Notes under the pieces: model-generated
What the model was told of the DNA's origin: nothing
The model's database searches: none
Seen by the model: the letters and a program-made list of their open reading frames with translations, nothing else
Part shown: piece after piece, positions 27,959 to 39,947 of the stretch
Numbering within the stretch: position 1 is the first letter of the stretch
How the letters are laid out: the number at the start of each line of letters is the position of its first letter
Program-made: the position numbers and the translations under genes
Source: an uncultured Pelagibacteraceae bacterium
GTDB taxonomy: Bacteria; Pseudomonadota; Alphaproteobacteria; Pelagibacterales; Pelagibacteraceae
Assembly: GCA_902612345.1 (NCBI GenBank)
Contig: CACMDE010000001.1
Location: forward strand, 1-64,000
Reading direction: 5' to 3'
DNA: 64,000 nt

Positions 27959-28731
27959 TGGTCCAAATTAATCTTCCAAAAAAATCGGAAATTAAAAAAG
28001 GTCATTATTATAAAGATAAAACAGGTTCTAAAAATATAAGGAAAGTTAATATTTATAGATGGGATCCAGCAACAGGAGGAAATCCTAGAATCGATACCTA
28101 TGAAGTTGATATGGATAATTGTCCTTCAAAAGTTCTAGATTTGTTAAATAAGATTAAGAATGAAATCGATCCTTCTATTGCATACAGAAGGTCCTGTGCG
28201 CATGGCGTATGTGGCTCTTGCGCGATGAACATGGATGGAAAAAATGGTCTAGCTTGTACTAAACCTCATTCAGAAATAAGGGGAGATATAAATATTTATC
28301 CACTACCTCATTTGAAGGTTTTAAAAGATCTTATTGGAGATTTAAGCACTCTTTACAAGCAATATGAGTCAGTTCAGCCATGGTTAAAAACTACGAAAAA
28401 AATTAGTGATACTGAACATCTTCAATCTAAAAATGATAGATCTAAATTAGATGGTTTATATGAATGTATAATGTGTGCATGTTGTTCTACGTCATGCCCA
28501 AGTTACTGGTGGAATGGTGATAAATATTTAGGACCTGCAGTTTTGTTACAAGCTTATAGATGGATAATTGATAGCAGAGATGAAGATAGAAAAGAAAGAT
28601 TAAAAAAAGTTGCTGATGAATTGAAGCTTTATAGATGCCATACAATTATGAACTGTACTAATGCTTGTCCAAAAGGATTAAATCCAGCAAAAGCTATTGC
28701 ATCAATTAAAAAAATGCTTGCAACTAGCTGA
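27958..28731 (+). CDS. sdhB: Succinate dehydrogenase iron-sulfur subunit
   Basis: This 257-aa electron-transfer subunit carries three clusters: the 2Fe-2S site in [18 protein letters not shown] with a later LACT, the 4Fe-4S site in [12 protein letters not shown], and the 3Fe-4S/last Cys group in [17 protein letters not shown]. Together with SdhA it passes electrons from FAD to quinone. It overlaps the sdhA stop by one base and ends the sdhCDAB operon. Confidence 0.98.
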   Translation: MVQINLPKKSEIKKGHYYKDKTGSKNIRKVNIYRWDPATGGNPRIDTYEVDMDNCPSKVLDLLNKIKNEIDPSIAYRRSCAHGVCGSCAMNMDGKNGLACTKPHSEIRGDINIYPLPHLKVLKDLIGDLSTLYKQYESVQPWLKTTKKISDTEHLQSKNDRSKLDGLYECIMCACCSTSCPSYWWNGDKYLGPAVLLQAYRWIIDSRDEDRKERLKKVADELKLYRCHTIMNCTNACPKGLNPAKAIASIKKMLATS

Positions 28732-28753
28732 TTATATATTTAAATAATTTCCA

Positions 28754-30247
28754 ATGAATTTAATACAACATTACATTAATGGTAAAGTTGTTCCAGGAGA
28801 CTCCAAAAGAAAAGGTAAAGTATTTAATCCTGCAACTGGAAATCAAGATTCAGAAGTTTTACTAGGAGCAAAATCTGATTTAGATAAAGCTGTCGAATAT
28901 GCAAAAAATGCTTTTTTAAGTTGGTCATCAAAACCACCGATTCAAAGAGCAAGAATAATTTTTAAATATAAAGAATTAATTGAAAAACATTCTGACGAAT
29001 TAACAAAGCTTATTGTTTCTGAGCATGGTAAAGTTTATGGTGATGCAAAAGGTTCGCTCACTAGAGGTTTAGAAGTTGTTGAGTTTGCCTGTGGAATACC
29101 TCAAATGCTAAAAGGTGAATTCACTGAAAATGTTGGAACTGAGATTGACAGTTGGTCAATTAGACAACCTTTGGGAGTTTGTGCTGGCATAACTCCTTTT
29201 AATTTTCCAGCCATGGTACCAATGTGGATGTTTCCAATGGCAATAGCGTGTGGAAATACATTTATATTAAAACCTTCAGAAAAAGATCCATCCTGCTCAC
29301 TTAGATTAGCAGAATTATTTACAGAAGCTGGTTTACCAGAAGGTGTTTTAAATGTCATAAATGGAGATAAAGAAGTTGTAGATGCAATATTGGCCAATAA
29401 AGATATTCAAGCCGTTAGTTTTGTGGGATCTACTCCTATCGCAAAATATATTTATGAAACAGCTGCAAAAAATGAAAAAAGGGTTCAAGCATTAGGCGGA
29501 GCTAAAAACCATTGTGTTGTAATGCCAGACTGTGATTTGGATCAAGCTGTGAATGGTTTAATGGGGGCAGCTTATGGATCTGCAGGTGAGAGGTGTATGG
29601 CACAATCAGTTGCTGTAGCAGTTGGTAATATTGGAGATAAACTTGTTAACGAATTAGCAAAAAAAGTAGAATTATTAAAGGTAGGTCCAGGTATGGATAA
29701 AAACTCAGAAATGGGTCCTTTAGTTACAAAAGAACATCTGGAAAAAGTTAAAGGGTATGTCGATTTAGGAGTGAAAGAAGGAGCTAATTTAGTTGTTGAT
29801 GGTAGAAATATTAAACTTCAGGGTTATGAAAATGGATTTTATATAGGTGGTTGTTTGTTTGATAATGTAAAAAAAGACATGAGAATTTATAAAGAGGAAA
29901 TATTCGGGCCAGTTCTATCAGTTGTAAGAGCGAAAGATTTTGATGAGGCTACAAAATTAATAAATGAACACGAATTTGGAAATGGTACAAGTATTTATAC
30001 TAGAGATGGGGATGTGGGCAGAACTTTTGCAAGTAAAATTAAAGTTGGTATGGTGGGAATTAATATTCCAATTCCTGTACCAGTTGCCTTTCATAGTTTC
30101 GGTGGATGGAAAAGATCTTTATTTGGGGACCAGCATATGCATGGTCCAGAAGGTGTAAGGTTTTATACAAAATTAAAAACAATTACTTCAAGATGGCCTT
30201 CTGGTGTTAGATCGAACCCAGAGTTTGTTATGCCCACAATGAAATAA
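28754..30247 (+). CDS. mmsA: Methylmalonate-semialdehyde dehydrogenase (CoA-acylating)
   Basis: This 497-aa aldehyde dehydrogenase converts methylmalonate or malonate semialdehyde to propionyl- or acetyl-CoA with NAD and CoA. GVCAGITPFNFPAMVPMWMF is characteristic of MmsA, GSAGERCMAQSVAVAVG holds the catalytic Cys, and FHSFGGWKRSLFGDQHMHG is the C-terminal signature. No dedicated valine or inositol catabolic genes are alongside; it stands between sdhB and mdh. A role in handling C3 units from valine or DMSP breakdown is plausible inference. Confidence 0.93.
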   Translation: MNLIQHYINGKVVPGDSKRKGKVFNPATGNQDSEVLLGAKSDLDKAVEYAKNAFLSWSSKPPIQRARIIFKYKELIEKHSDELTKLIVSEHGKVYGDAKGSLTRGLEVVEFACGIPQMLKGEFTENVGTEIDSWSIRQPLGVCAGITPFNFPAMVPMWMFPMAIACGNTFILKPSEKDPSCSLRLAELFTEAGLPEGVLNVINGDKEVVDAILANKDIQAVSFVGSTPIAKYIYETAAKNEKRVQALGGAKNHCVVMPDCDLDQAVNGLMGAAYGSAGERCMAQSVAVAVGNIGDKLVNELAKKVELLKVGPGMDKNSEMGPLVTKEHLEKVKGYVDLGVKEGANLVVDGRNIKLQGYENGFYIGGCLFDNVKKDMRIYKEEIFGPVLSVVRAKDFDEATKLINEHEFGNGTSIYTRDGDVGRTFASKIKVGMVGINIPIPVPVAFHSFGGWKRSLFGDQHMHGPEGVRFYTKLKTITSRWPSGVRSNPEFVMPTMK

Positions 30248-31225
<978 letters not shown>

Positions 31226-32386
31226 ATGAACATTCACGAGCATCAGGCTAAACAGATTTTAAAAAAATATGGTGCTACGGTGCCAAATGGTGTTTTTGGG
31301 TTCTCATCTGATGAAATTGTTGAAAAAGCTAAAAAACTAAATACAAAAAAATATGTTTTGAAAGCTCAAATTCATGCTGGTGGAAGAGGAAAAGCTGGAG
31401 GGGTTAAAATACTAGATAATATTCAAGATTTAACCTCAGCTTCAAAGGAAATGTTGGGGAAAGTTTTGATTACACATCAAACTGGGCCTGCTGGTAAGGA
31501 AGTAAAAAGACTATACGTTGAAGAATCTTCAAATATAAAAAAAGAGTTTTATCTTTCTTGTTTAGTTGATCGTGCGAGTTCAAAAATAGCATTCATATCA
31601 AGTGATCAAGGAGGAATGGATATTGAAGAAGTTGCAAAATCAAATCCAGAAAAAATTATAACTACAAAAGTAGATTTACTTGATGATATAAAAGAGGAAG
31701 ATTGTAGAAAAATAATTAAAATTTTTAATTTAGACGATAACGTATCTATACAAGGAATTAAATTAATAAAATCTATATATAAAATGTTTATTTCTACAGA
31801 TGCAAACTTAGTTGAGATTAATCCATTAATTTTAACAGAAGAAAATGATTTACTTTGTCTAGATGCTAAAATGAATTTTGATGACAATTCGATATTTAGA
31901 CATCCAGAAATTTTTGAATTAAGAGATTTAAATGAAGAAGATCCAGCAGAGATAGAAGCAAGTAAACATGATTTAGCTTACATAAAATTAGATGGAAGCA
32001 TAGGATGTATGGTGAACGGAGCTGGTTTAGCTATGGCAACAATGGATATTATTAAGCTATATGGAGAAGAGCCTGCAAATTTTTTAGACGTTGGTGGTGG
32101 AGCATCGAAAGAAAAAGTTTCTGCTGCATTTAAAATTATTCTTTCAGATAAAAATGTTAAAGGAATCTTAATTAATATATTTGGAGGTATCATGAGATGT
32201 GATGTTCTTGCTCAAGGAGTTGTTGATGCTGCGAAAGAAATTAAAATTAATGTGCCATTAGTTGTAAGACTAGCTGGAACAAATTTTTTAGAAGGAAAAA
32301 AAATTTTGGATGGTTCTGGTTTGGAAATAATTTCAGCTTCAGATTTATCAGATGCCGCTCAAAAAATTGTTAAGGAAATTAAGTAA
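31226..32386 (+). CDS. sucC: Succinyl-CoA synthetase beta subunit
   Basis: This 386-aa ATP-grasp subunit works with SucD to convert succinyl-CoA to succinate with nucleotide triphosphate synthesis. [17 protein letters not shown] is the family N-terminus, [16 protein letters not shown] binds nucleotide, and [17 protein letters not shown] is the CoA-ligase signature. The stop overlaps the sucD start by one base. Confidence 0.98.
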   Translation: MNIHEHQAKQILKKYGATVPNGVFGFSSDEIVEKAKKLNTKKYVLKAQIHAGGRGKAGGVKILDNIQDLTSASKEMLGKVLITHQTGPAGKEVKRLYVEESSNIKKEFYLSCLVDRASSKIAFISSDQGGMDIEEVAKSNPEKIITTKVDLLDDIKEEDCRKIIKIFNLDDNVSIQGIKLIKSIYKMFISTDANLVEINPLILTEENDLLCLDAKMNFDDNSIFRHPEIFELRDLNEEDPAEIEASKHDLAYIKLDGSIGCMVNGAGLAMATMDIIKLYGEEPANFLDVGGGASKEKVSAAFKIILSDKNVKGILINIFGGIMRCDVLAQGVVDAAKEIKINVPLVVRLAGTNFLEGKKILDGSGLEIISASDLSDAAQKIVKEIK

Positions 32387-33261
32387 TGTCAATTCTAGTC
32401 AATAAAGATACAAATGTAATATGCCAAGGATTTACAGGTTCACATGGCACCTTTCATTCTGAGCAATCTATTAAATATGGAACTAATCTTGTAGGCGGCG
32501 TTACTCCAAACAAAGGGGGACAAATACATTTAGAAAGACCAGTCTTTAATACAGTACAAGAAGCAAAGAATGAAACTGGAGCAAACGCAACTATGATTTA
32601 TGTTCCTGCAAAATTTGCATCAGCCGCTATCATAGAGGCAATAGATGCTTCTATGGAGTTAATTGTTTGTATAACTGAAGGAATACCAATTTTAGACATG
32701 CTTAAGGTTAAGCAGAAATTATCAGGATCTAACTCCAGGTTAATAGGCCCAAACTGTCCTGGAATTATAACTCCAGATGAATGTAAAATTGGAATAATGC
32801 CTGGAAATATACATAAAAAAGGATCAGTAGGAATAGTCTCAAGATCTGGAACTTTAACTTATGAAGCTGTAGCTCAAACAACAGCAAACGGTTTAGGCCA
32901 ATCAACATGCGTAGGTATTGGTGGAGACCCTATTAATGGAACAAATTTTATTGATTGTTTAGATTTATTTTTGAATGATCCTAAAACCGAGTCTATTTTA
33001 ATGATAGGTGAAATTGGTGGAACAGCAGAAGAAGAGGCCTCTGATTTTATTAAAAATCACAAAATTAAAAAACCAATGGTTGGATTTATTGCAGGAGTTA
33101 CTGCTCCACCAGGTCGTAGAATGGGCCATGCAGGTGCCATAATAGCAGGAGGAAAAGGTGGTGCTTCAGAAAAAATAAAAACCATGGAAGATGCAGGTAT
33201 TACAATTGCAAAATCACCAGCAGATATAGGAAAAACTCTTTTAAACAAATTGTCTAATTGA
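32386..33261 (+). CDS. sucD: Succinyl-CoA synthetase alpha subunit
   Basis: This 291-aa subunit carries the phosphohistidine, in [18 protein letters not shown], and the CoA-binding Rossmann domain at the N-terminus ([17 protein letters not shown]). [16 protein letters not shown] is another family signature. It is coupled to sucC by a one-base overlap, and sucA follows after 33 bases. Confidence 0.98.
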   Translation: MSILVNKDTNVICQGFTGSHGTFHSEQSIKYGTNLVGGVTPNKGGQIHLERPVFNTVQEAKNETGANATMIYVPAKFASAAIIEAIDASMELIVCITEGIPILDMLKVKQKLSGSNSRLIGPNCPGIITPDECKIGIMPGNIHKKGSVGIVSRSGTLTYEAVAQTTANGLGQSTCVGIGGDPINGTNFIDCLDLFLNDPKTESILMIGEIGGTAEEEASDFIKNHKIKKPMVGFIAGVTAPPGRRMGHAGAIIAGGKGGASEKIKTMEDAGITIAKSPADIGKTLLNKLSN

Positions 33262-33294
33262 AATACTTAGATATCATCAATATAATATTAAAAA

Positions 33295-36192
33295 ATGAGC
33301 ATTTCCAGTAATCGTAAATTCGAGGAGACTTCCTTTCTAAGTAAGTCAAATAGTGCTTTTATAGAAGAGATGTACCTTAAGTATCTTAATAAAGATGCGG
33401 ATCTGTCAGTTGAATGGAAGACTTATTTTGAAAAATTAAATGAGGAAACCTCCGTTGCCATCAAAGAGCTAGAGGGACCATCTTGGGGTAAAAAAATAAA
33501 ATTTAAATCTGTGCAACTGGAAAATATAGTTTCAAAAAATAAAGACAATGGCTTTAGTAAAAATGAAAATTATAATTCCGCAGAATTGAAAGAAGCAAGC
33601 AATGAATCTATAAAAGCAGTTGCATTAATAAGAGCTTACAGAATAAGGGGTCATCTTCTAGCTAAATTAGATCCATTGGGTCTATCTACTACAGAATATT
33701 TAGACGAGTTGCATCCAGATTTTTATGGTTTTAAAAAAGGAAATTACGATAAGCCAATTTTTTTAAATGGTACAATAAATAAAAAATATTCTTCAATTAA
33801 AGAAATATTATCATTTTTGAGAAAAACTTACTGTGGATCGGTTGGATATGAATTTATGCACCTTTCTGATCCTTTAGAAAGAAAATGGTTCAGAGATAGA
33901 ATTGAATTAGATGAAAAAGGAATTTCATTTACAAAAAATGGTAAAATGGCAATCCTTAATAAGTTAATTCAAGCAGAGGGTTTTGAGAAATATCTAGCAA
34001 AAAAATATGTGGGAACTAAAAGATTTGGTTTAGATGGTGGTGAGTCTTTAATTCCAGCGTTAGAGCAAATTATAAAGGTTGGTGGTCAGAATGCAGTAAA
34101 AGAATTGAAAATAGGGATGCCGCATCGAGGCAGATTAAATGTCTTAGCAAATCTTTTACAAAAATCTTACAAAAGAATTTTTAACGAATTCGCTGGCGAA
34201 TATGGAAATATGTCTAAAGACAGTACAGGAGACGTAAAATACCATTTAGGAGCATCTTCAGACAGGGAATTTGACGGGAATTCAGTACATATAAGTTTGA
34301 CTGATAATCCATCCCATTTAGAGGCGGTAAATCCTGTTGTGTTAGGACAGACAAGGGCAAAACAATATTTTCACAAAGATCTTAAGAGGAAAAAAGTTAT
34401 TCCAATTTTATTACATGGAGATGCTGCATTTGCAGGTCAGGGTATTGTTGCGGAATGTTTTGCAATGTCAGGTCTTCCAGGCCATAATACAGGAGGCACT
34501 ATTCATATTATTGTAAATAATCAAATAGGATTTACCACAAGCCCACGTTTTGCAAGATCATCACCTTACCCATCCGATGTTGCAAAAATGGTTGAGGCTC
34601 CAATATTACATGTGAATGCAGATGACCCAGAAGCAGTAGTATATTGTGCGAGAATAGCTACAGAATTTAGAATTCAATTTAATAGGGATGTCGTAATAGA
34701 TTTAATTTGTTACAGAAGATTTGGACACAATGAAGGTGATGAACCTTCTTTTACACAGCCACTGATGTATAAAAAAATTAAAAGTCATAAAACGAGTTTA
34801 AGTTTATATGGAGAAAAATTAGTAAAAGAAAATACAATTACAGCTGATGAATTTGAAAAACAAAAATCTGATTTCAAAAATTTGTTAGATCAACAATTTC
34901 AAACAGCAAAAAATTATAAGCCAAAAATAGAGTGGTTTGAGGGAACTTGGTCAAGGTACAAACCTCAAAAAGGTAAAGATATAAGGGGCGTTAGTGGTTT
35001 TGATACGAAAGAGTTAGTTAAAATTTCAGAAAAAATACATAAAATTGATGAAAAACTAAACATCCACAAGACAATAACAAAAATATTTAATAATAGACAT
35101 AAATCTGTTTCAGATGGAAAAAACATAGATTGGTCAACTTCTGAAGCACTAGCCTTTGGTTCTCTACTTGTTAAAGGCAATCCAATAAGACTGGTTGGAC
35201 AAGATACTGGCAGAGGTACATTCAGTCAAAGACATTCAGTTTTAAGAAATCAAATTGATAACAGCAGATATATCCCTCTAAATAATATTTCAAAAACACA
35301 AAAACAATTTGAAATAGTTGATAGTTTATTATCAGAATTTGCAGTTTTAGGTTTTGAGTACGGTTATAGTTTAGTAGAACCAGAAACATTAGTATTATGG
35401 GAAGCACAATTTGGAGATTTTGCGAACGGTGCACAAGTAATTATCGATCAATTCATAGCTTCAGGAGAAAGAAAATGGGCAAGAGCATCCGGATTGGTTT
35501 TATTATTACCACATGGATATGAAGGCCAAGGCCCCGAACATTCATCCGCAAGATTAGAAAGATTTTTGCAATTATGTGCAAAAGATAACTTACAAGTCAT
35601 GAATGTGACCACACCCGCAAATTACTTTCATGCTTTAAGAAGACAAATAACACGAGATTTTAGAAAGCCGCTGGTGATAATGACTCCTAAATCTCTTTTG
35701 AGACATAAGCATTGTGTTTCTAATTTGGAAGATTTCAGCAAAAAAAATTCTTTTCATAGAATTTTATGGGACCATGCTCGCGATAAAAAATATGGTTTTA
35801 TAAAACTTAAAAGCGCCAAAGAAATAAATAAAGTAATTATATGTTCAGGAAAAGTTTATTTCGATTTACTTGAAGAAAGAGAAAAAAATAAAAGAAATGA
35901 TGTTTTATTGCTAAGAGTAGAGCAGTTATATCCATTTCCCGCAAGATCATTAGCTAAAGAGTTAAAACCCTATATTAAAAATGCGAAGTTTTATTGGTGT
36001 CAGGAAGAACCTAAAAATATGGGCGCATGGTCTTTTGTAAGAGATTATATTGATTGGACTTTAGAATATATAAAAGCTAAAAATAATAAAATTTCTTATA
36101 TTGGTAGAGAATTTGCTTCAACACCAGCAACAGGTTATGCTAAAAGACATTTAGCTCAACAAAAAGAAATTATAGACGAGGTGTTTAGATAA
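33295..36192 (+). CDS. sucA: 2-oxoglutarate dehydrogenase E1 component
   Basis: This 965-aa thiamine-diphosphate enzyme decarboxylates 2-oxoglutarate and passes succinyl to the E2 lipoyl arm. The N-terminal [20 protein letters not shown] segment is the docking region. [15 protein letters not shown] and [14 protein letters not shown] with VNNQIGFTT form the ThDP/Mg site. [11 protein letters not shown] and [18 protein letters not shown] belong to the C-terminal half. It is full length for the family and sits 1 base before sucB. Confidence 0.98.
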   Translation: MSISSNRKFEETSFLSKSNSAFIEEMYLKYLNKDADLSVEWKTYFEKLNEETSVAIKELEGPSWGKKIKFKSVQLENIVSKNKDNGFSKNENYNSAELKEASNESIKAVALIRAYRIRGHLLAKLDPLGLSTTEYLDELHPDFYGFKKGNYDKPIFLNGTINKKYSSIKEILSFLRKTYCGSVGYEFMHLSDPLERKWFRDRIELDEKGISFTKNGKMAILNKLIQAEGFEKYLAKKYVGTKRFGLDGGESLIPALEQIIKVGGQNAVKELKIGMPHRGRLNVLANLLQKSYKRIFNEFAGEYGNMSKDSTGDVKYHLGASSDREFDGNSVHISLTDNPSHLEAVNPVVLGQTRAKQYFHKDLKRKKVIPILLHGDAAFAGQGIVAECFAMSGLPGHNTGGTIHIIVNNQIGFTTSPRFARSSPYPSDVAKMVEAPILHVNADDPEAVVYCARIATEFRIQFNRDVVIDLICYRRFGHNEGDEPSFTQPLMYKKIKSHKTSLSLYGEKLVKENTITADEFEKQKSDFKNLLDQQFQTAKNYKPKIEWFEGTWSRYKPQKGKDIRGVSGFDTKELVKISEKIHKIDEKLNIHKTITKIFNNRHKSVSDGKNIDWSTSEALAFGSLLVKGNPIRLVGQDTGRGTFSQRHSVLRNQIDNSRYIPLNNISKTQKQFEIVDSLLSEFAVLGFEYGYSLVEPETLVLWEAQFGDFANGAQVIIDQFIASGERKWARASGLVLLLPHGYEGQGPEHSSARLERFLQLCAKDNLQVMNVTTPANYFHALRRQITRDFRKPLVIMTPKSLLRHKHCVSNLEDFSKKNSFHRILWDHARDKKYGFIKLKSAKEINKVIICSGKVYFDLLEEREKNKRNDVLLLRVEQLYPFPARSLAKELKPYIKNAKFYWCQEEPKNMGAWSFVRDYIDWTLEYIKAKNNKISYIGREFASTPATGYAKRHLAQQKEIIDEVFR

Positions 36193-36193
36193 A

Positions 36194-37498
36194 ATGAGTG
36201 AAGAAATTCTTGTTCCGGTTTTAGGTGAAAGTATTACAGAGGCCACTGTTTCAAAATGGTTGGTGAAATCAGGACAAAATGTAAAAGCTGATGAGCCGAT
36301 TGTAGAACTTGAGACTGATAAGGTTAACCTTGAAGTTCCATCACCAGTAAGTGGAGTTTTGTCAAATATAAAAACAAAGGAGGGAGAAACAGTAAAAGTT
36401 GGAGCACTATTAGGAATAGTTACTGAGAGAGAGAATAAAGAATCTCAAGAGATAAAAAAAATTAAACCCACAGAAAAAGTCGAAAAAGAAAATAAAAAAA
36501 CTGAAAAAGAAAATTCAAATATTGTTCATTTTGAAAAAACTAAATCTGCAGAGCCTCAAATTTTTGACGACAAAAAACCTGAGGAGCCACTTATTTTGAC
36601 AAATGAAGTAAAAAAATCAGACACACACAAATCAAATGTAAATTCGAATTTATCACCTGCAGTTAGAAAAATTATTGAAGATAGGAAAATCGACATCTCT
36701 AAAGTTCATGGTTCGGGAAAAGAAGGTAGAATTTTAAAGGGTGACTTAATAAATTTAATGTCTTCAAAACCTTCACCTAATCAAAGAAAATTAGAACAAG
36801 GTCAAGAAGAGCGTGTGAAAATGACAAGGCTTAGACAAACCATTGCTACAAGATTAAAAGAAGCTCAAAATTCTGCTGCTATGCTCACAACTTTTAATGA
36901 AGTTGATATGAGTGCCATAATACAAATGAGAAACGATAATCAGGAGGATTTTCAAAATTCATTTGGAGTAAAATTGGGTTTTATGTCTTTCTTTGTAAAA
37001 GCATGTGTACTAGGATTAAAACTATACCCAAGTATAAACGCAGAAGTAGACAATGATCATATTATATATAAAAATTACTATAATATAAGCTTTGCTGTTG
37101 GCACCGATAGAGGTTTAGTAGTGCCTGTTCTGAGAAATGCAGATGAGTTATCTTTTGCAGAAATTGAGAAAAATATTAAAACAATTTCAGAAAAGGCTAG
37201 AGATGGAAATTTAACTATTGAAGATCTTCAAGGTGGAACATTTACTATCAGCAACGGTGGTGTTTATGGATCCATGTTATCAACACCAATTTTAAATCCA
37301 CCCCAATCAGGTGTTCTAGGTATGCATAATATTATTGAAAGGCCAACAGTTGTTAATGGTCAAATAGAAATTAGGCCAGTAATGTACCTTGCTCTATCTT
37401 ATGATCATAGAATTGTTGATGGAAAAGACTCAGTTTCATTTTTAAAAACAGTTAAAGAAAATTTGGAAGATCCAAGGAGATTATTTTTAAATATATAA
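36194..37498 (+). CDS. sucB: Dihydrolipoamide succinyltransferase, E2 component
   Basis: This 434-aa E2 core has a lipoyl domain with the modified Lys in [11 protein letters not shown] (about residue 43). A charged linker follows, then the peripheral subunit-binding domain [20 protein letters not shown] and the catalytic domain with [15 protein letters not shown] at the C-terminus. It moves succinyl from E1 to CoA. The single lipoyl domain and the place between sucA and lpd favour the oxoglutarate over the pyruvate complex. Confidence 0.97.
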   Translation: MSEEILVPVLGESITEATVSKWLVKSGQNVKADEPIVELETDKVNLEVPSPVSGVLSNIKTKEGETVKVGALLGIVTERENKESQEIKKIKPTEKVEKENKKTEKENSNIVHFEKTKSAEPQIFDDKKPEEPLILTNEVKKSDTHKSNVNSNLSPAVRKIIEDRKIDISKVHGSGKEGRILKGDLINLMSSKPSPNQRKLEQGQEERVKMTRLRQTIATRLKEAQNSAAMLTTFNEVDMSAIIQMRNDNQEDFQNSFGVKLGFMSFFVKACVLGLKLYPSINAEVDNDHIIYKNYYNISFAVGTDRGLVVPVLRNADELSFAEIEKNIKTISEKARDGNLTIEDLQGGTFTISNGGVYGSMLSTPILNPPQSGVLGMHNIIERPTVVNGQIEIRPVMYLALSYDHRIVDGKDSVSFLKTVKENLEDPRRLFLNI

Positions 37499-37500
37499 TT

Positions 37501-38901
37501 ATGTCAGAAAAATTTGATGCAGTTGTAATAGGTGGTGGTCCAGGAGGTTATGTTTGTGCAATTAGACTGTCTCAACTTGGAAAAAAAACAGCTTGCATAG
37601 AGTCCAGGGGATCATTAGGTGGCACGTGTTTAAATGTAGGATGCATTCCATCAAAAAGTTTATTAAATTTATCTGAAAATTATCATAAAGCTAAAAATTT
37701 CGAAAAAATTGGAATAGAAGTAGGTTCTTTAAAGCTTAATCTTCCTAAAATGATGAAAAACAAAGAAAAAGCAGTAACAGTTTTAACCAAAGGCATCGAG
37801 TTTTTATTTAAAAAAAATAAAGTTACCTATTTCAAAGGAACGGGTTCGATTATTGGAAATAATCAAGTATCTGTGAAGTCTACTGATAATAAAGAAGAGA
37901 AAATAGAGACAAAAAATATTATTATAGCAACAGGTTCTGATCCAATTTCACTGCCTGGTATTAAGTTTGATGAAGAAAAAATAGTTTCATCTACGGGGGC
38001 ACTTTCTTTAAAAGAAGTTCCTAAAAAATTGGTTGTAGTTGGCGGTGGATATATTGGTCTTGAAATGGGATCTGTTTGGTCAAGACTTGGATCTGAAGTT
38101 CAAGTTGTAGAATTTCTTGATCACATAACACCTGGCATGGATAAAGAAATATCTAATGAATTTCAAAAATTATTAAAAAAACAAGGAATTAAGTTTAATT
38201 TAAAAACAAAAGTAGAAACAATTTCCTTAAATAATAATGAAGTTGATATAAATACTACTGATGAACAAGGCAACAAAAAACAATTTAATTGTGATGTAGC
38301 TTTAATTTCTGTTGGCAGAAAACCAAATACGAATAATTTAAACTTAGACAAAATTGGAGTTGAAAAAGATAAAAAAGGAAGAATTAAAATAAATAATAAA
38401 TTTCAAACAAATATAAAAAATATATTTGCGATTGGCGATGTTATTGAGGGCCCAATGTTAGCTCATAAAGCTGAAGAAGAAGGTATAGCAGTTGCAGAAA
38501 TTATTGCAGGACAATCAGGTCATGTAAATTATGATATAATTCCTGGAGTAATTTATACTTCACCAGAGGTAGCATCTATTGGCAAAACTGAAGAACAGCT
38601 TAAAGAAAAAAAAGTAGATTACAAAGTTGGAAAATTTCCTTTCATGGCAAACTCAAGAGCCAAAGCGATTGATGAACCAGAAGGTTTTGTAAAAATTTTA
38701 GCCGACTCTAAAACAGATAGAGTTTTAGGTGTACACATGATTGGTCCTCATGCTGGTGAATTAATTGCTGAAATGGCAGTTGCTATGGAATTTGGGGCAA
38801 GCTCAGAAGATATTGCAAGAACTTGCCATGCACACCCTACTTTCTCGGAAGCTGTAAAAGAAGCAGCATTATCAGTTGATAAACGACAGATCCATTCCTA
38901 G
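37501..38901 (+). CDS. lpd: Dihydrolipoamide dehydrogenase, E3 component
   Basis: This 466-aa FAD disulfide oxidoreductase reoxidises dihydrolipoamide with NAD. VVIGGGPGGYVCAIRLSQLG binds FAD and GGTCLNVGCIPSKSLL carries the redox disulfide. VVGGGYIGLEMGSVW binds NAD, and CHAHPTFSEAVKEAAL holds the catalytic His-Glu pair. It closes the sucA-sucB-lpd set, 2 bases after sucB, and may also serve the pyruvate and glycine complexes. Confidence 0.98.
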   Translation: MSEKFDAVVIGGGPGGYVCAIRLSQLGKKTACIESRGSLGGTCLNVGCIPSKSLLNLSENYHKAKNFEKIGIEVGSLKLNLPKMMKNKEKAVTVLTKGIEFLFKKNKVTYFKGTGSIIGNNQVSVKSTDNKEEKIETKNIIIATGSDPISLPGIKFDEEKIVSSTGALSLKEVPKKLVVVGGGYIGLEMGSVWSRLGSEVQVVEFLDHITPGMDKEISNEFQKLLKKQGIKFNLKTKVETISLNNNEVDINTTDEQGNKKQFNCDVALISVGRKPNTNNLNLDKIGVEKDKKGRIKINNKFQTNIKNIFAIGDVIEGPMLAHKAEEEGIAVAEIIAGQSGHVNYDIIPGVIYTSPEVASIGKTEEQLKEKKVDYKVGKFPFMANSRAKAIDEPEGFVKILADSKTDRVLGVHMIGPHAGELIAEMAVAMEFGASSEDIARTCHAHPTFSEAVKEAALSVDKRQIHS

Positions 38902-38953
38902 TCTTCTTAATTAATTGCATTTATTATAATTTAAAATGATATAAACTTAAATA

Positions 38954-39274
38954 ATGGCTAGAATTAAAAAATCAAAAGATAATTTCTTTGTAAGATTTTG
39001 GAATGGACAACTTTCTCTTCCAATGTCTTATTGGGGTGTTGGAGTAGGTATAGGTACGATTTATACAGTTCTAGTATTAATTATCATACTAGCTCTTGGG
39101 ATGAGTGAGGATGCTATGTGGGGTTTTGTAATTCCATTTCAAATTTATACTGTTGTTGGAATTTGGAGATCATCTGACAAATATAAAGGACCTAAATTTT
39201 GGGCAATACTTGCAAAAATAGCTGTAGTACTTGGAATAATTTCTAATTTTGCATCAATGTTAACAGGTTATTAA
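38954..39274 (+). CDS. Small membrane protein of unknown function
   Basis: This 106-aa protein has about three hydrophobic segments (roughly residues 23-48, 53-65 and 83-103). The sequence VVGIWRSSDKYKGPKFWAIL before the last helix is a motif I have seen in small uncharacterised proteobacterial membrane proteins. It is 52 bases after lpd and could be the last gene of that transcript or have its own promoter. No function can be assigned. Confidence 0.7.
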   Translation: MARIKKSKDNFFVRFWNGQLSLPMSYWGVGVGIGTIYTVLVLIIILALGMSEDAMWGFVIPFQIYTVVGIWRSSDKYKGPKFWAILAKIAVVLGIISNFASMLTGY

Positions 39275-39281
39275 TTTTTAA

Positions 39282-39590
39282 TTATAAACCTTTACTCTTA
39301 ACAATTTTAGATAATAAAGTATTTTTACAAGTCCATTCGGATATACAAGTTTGTTTGAAAATACCCTTAATCCTTACTTTTGTATAATGTGTATCACACT
39401 TAAACATTATTTTTACCGGTCTGTAGCTAGCAATCTGTTGAATACTAGGATCATTTACTCCATGAAACTTTCCACAACCACACTCGAACCCTAAATTTCC
39501 ATAACCAGTAGTATCCATTACTGATGGTGGCATTGGTGAGTCCTGCATCATCATTTCAGTCAATTCTTTTTCAGTTTTTATTTCTTTCAT
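39282..39590 (-). CDS. Cys/His-rich small protein, possible metal-binding
   Basis: This 102-aa protein has six cysteines and two histidines. They are arranged as ECGCGKFHG, then KCDTH about 25 residues on, then QTCISEWTC near the C-terminus. The spacing suggests one or two zinc-binding sites rather than disulfides, because there is no signal peptide. GGAGAA lies just before the ATG. It is downstream on the same strand of the heptad-repeat gene, separated by a strong hairpin. I recognise no family. Confidence 0.65.
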   Translation of the reverse strand: MKEIKTEKELTEMMMQDSPMPPSVMDTTGYGNLGFECGCGKFHGVNDPSIQQIASYRPVKIMFKCDTHYTKVRIKGIFKQTCISEWTCKNTLLSKIVKSKGL

Positions 39591-39619
39591 AATTCTCCAA
39601 AAATATATTATTTTTTTTG

Positions 39620-39645
39620 TTAGCCCCTCAATGGTGAGGGGCTAA
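39620..39645. terminator. Strong 11-bp hairpin between two minus-strand genes
   Basis: TTAGCCCCTCA, loop ATGG, TGAGGGGCTAA form a perfect 11-bp stem, starting 7 bases after the stop of the heptad-repeat gene. On the minus strand it is followed by C and A8 rather than a T run; on the + strand TTTATTTT follows. It could end the repeat-gene transcript, protect its 3' end or attenuate the next gene. A clear U-tract for the relevant strand is lacking. Confidence 0.6.
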
Positions 39646-39651
39646 TTTATT

Positions 39652-39945
39652 TTAGTCAAAATAGCCAAGTCTTATTCCACTATCACTAAAGATATTGCCA
39701 TTACTTGTGTACCCTAAGCTATTTCCATAGTTGTCGTAGATACCATTATTTCTATTGAAATTAAGACTACTATTATCCCAATTTAAAGGACTATTATCCC
39801 AGTTTAGAGAACTATTATCCCAGTTTAGAGAACTATTATCCCAGTTTAATGGACTACAATCCCAACCTAAACAACTAGCTGATGCATATGATATTGCTGT
39901 TAAATTTAATAAAACAGCAATAAATGCAATTTTTAATTTATTCAT
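39652..39945 (-). CDS. Secreted heptapeptide-repeat protein
   Basis: This 97-aa protein begins with a signal peptide (MNKLKIAFIAVLLNLTAISY, cleavage near ASASC). Five tandem heptads of the form W-D-N-S-x-L-N follow, the first being WDCSPLN. A C-terminal segment with two degenerate units (YDNYGNSLGY and FSDSGIRLGY) completes it. An excellent ribosome site (AAAGGAGGAAA) stands next to the ATG, so it is probably made in quantity. A cell-surface or periplasmic structural or adhesive role is possible; none is established. A Cys right after the likely cleavage site and one in the first heptad could pair. Confidence 0.75.
   Translation of the reverse strand: MNKLKIAFIAVLLNLTAISYASASCLGWDCSPLNWDNSSLNWDNSSLNWDNSPLNWDNSSLNFNRNNGIYDNYGNSLGYTSNGNIFSDSGIRLGYFD
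39760..39864 (-). repeat. Five 21-bp tandem repeats encoding WDNSxLN
   Basis: Exactly 105 bases made of five 21-base units in frame. The central units are nearly identical at the DNA level (aactgggataatagttctct), while the outer ones differ at several codons. There are no spacers, so this is not a CRISPR array but a coding minisatellite able to change copy number by slippage. Confidence 0.92.
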
Positions 39946-39947
39946 TT

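Noticed and set aside
39760-39864. Possible CRISPR array because of short direct repeats
   Set aside because: The units are contiguous without spacers, 21 bases long, in frame and translated as heptads inside a good CDS.
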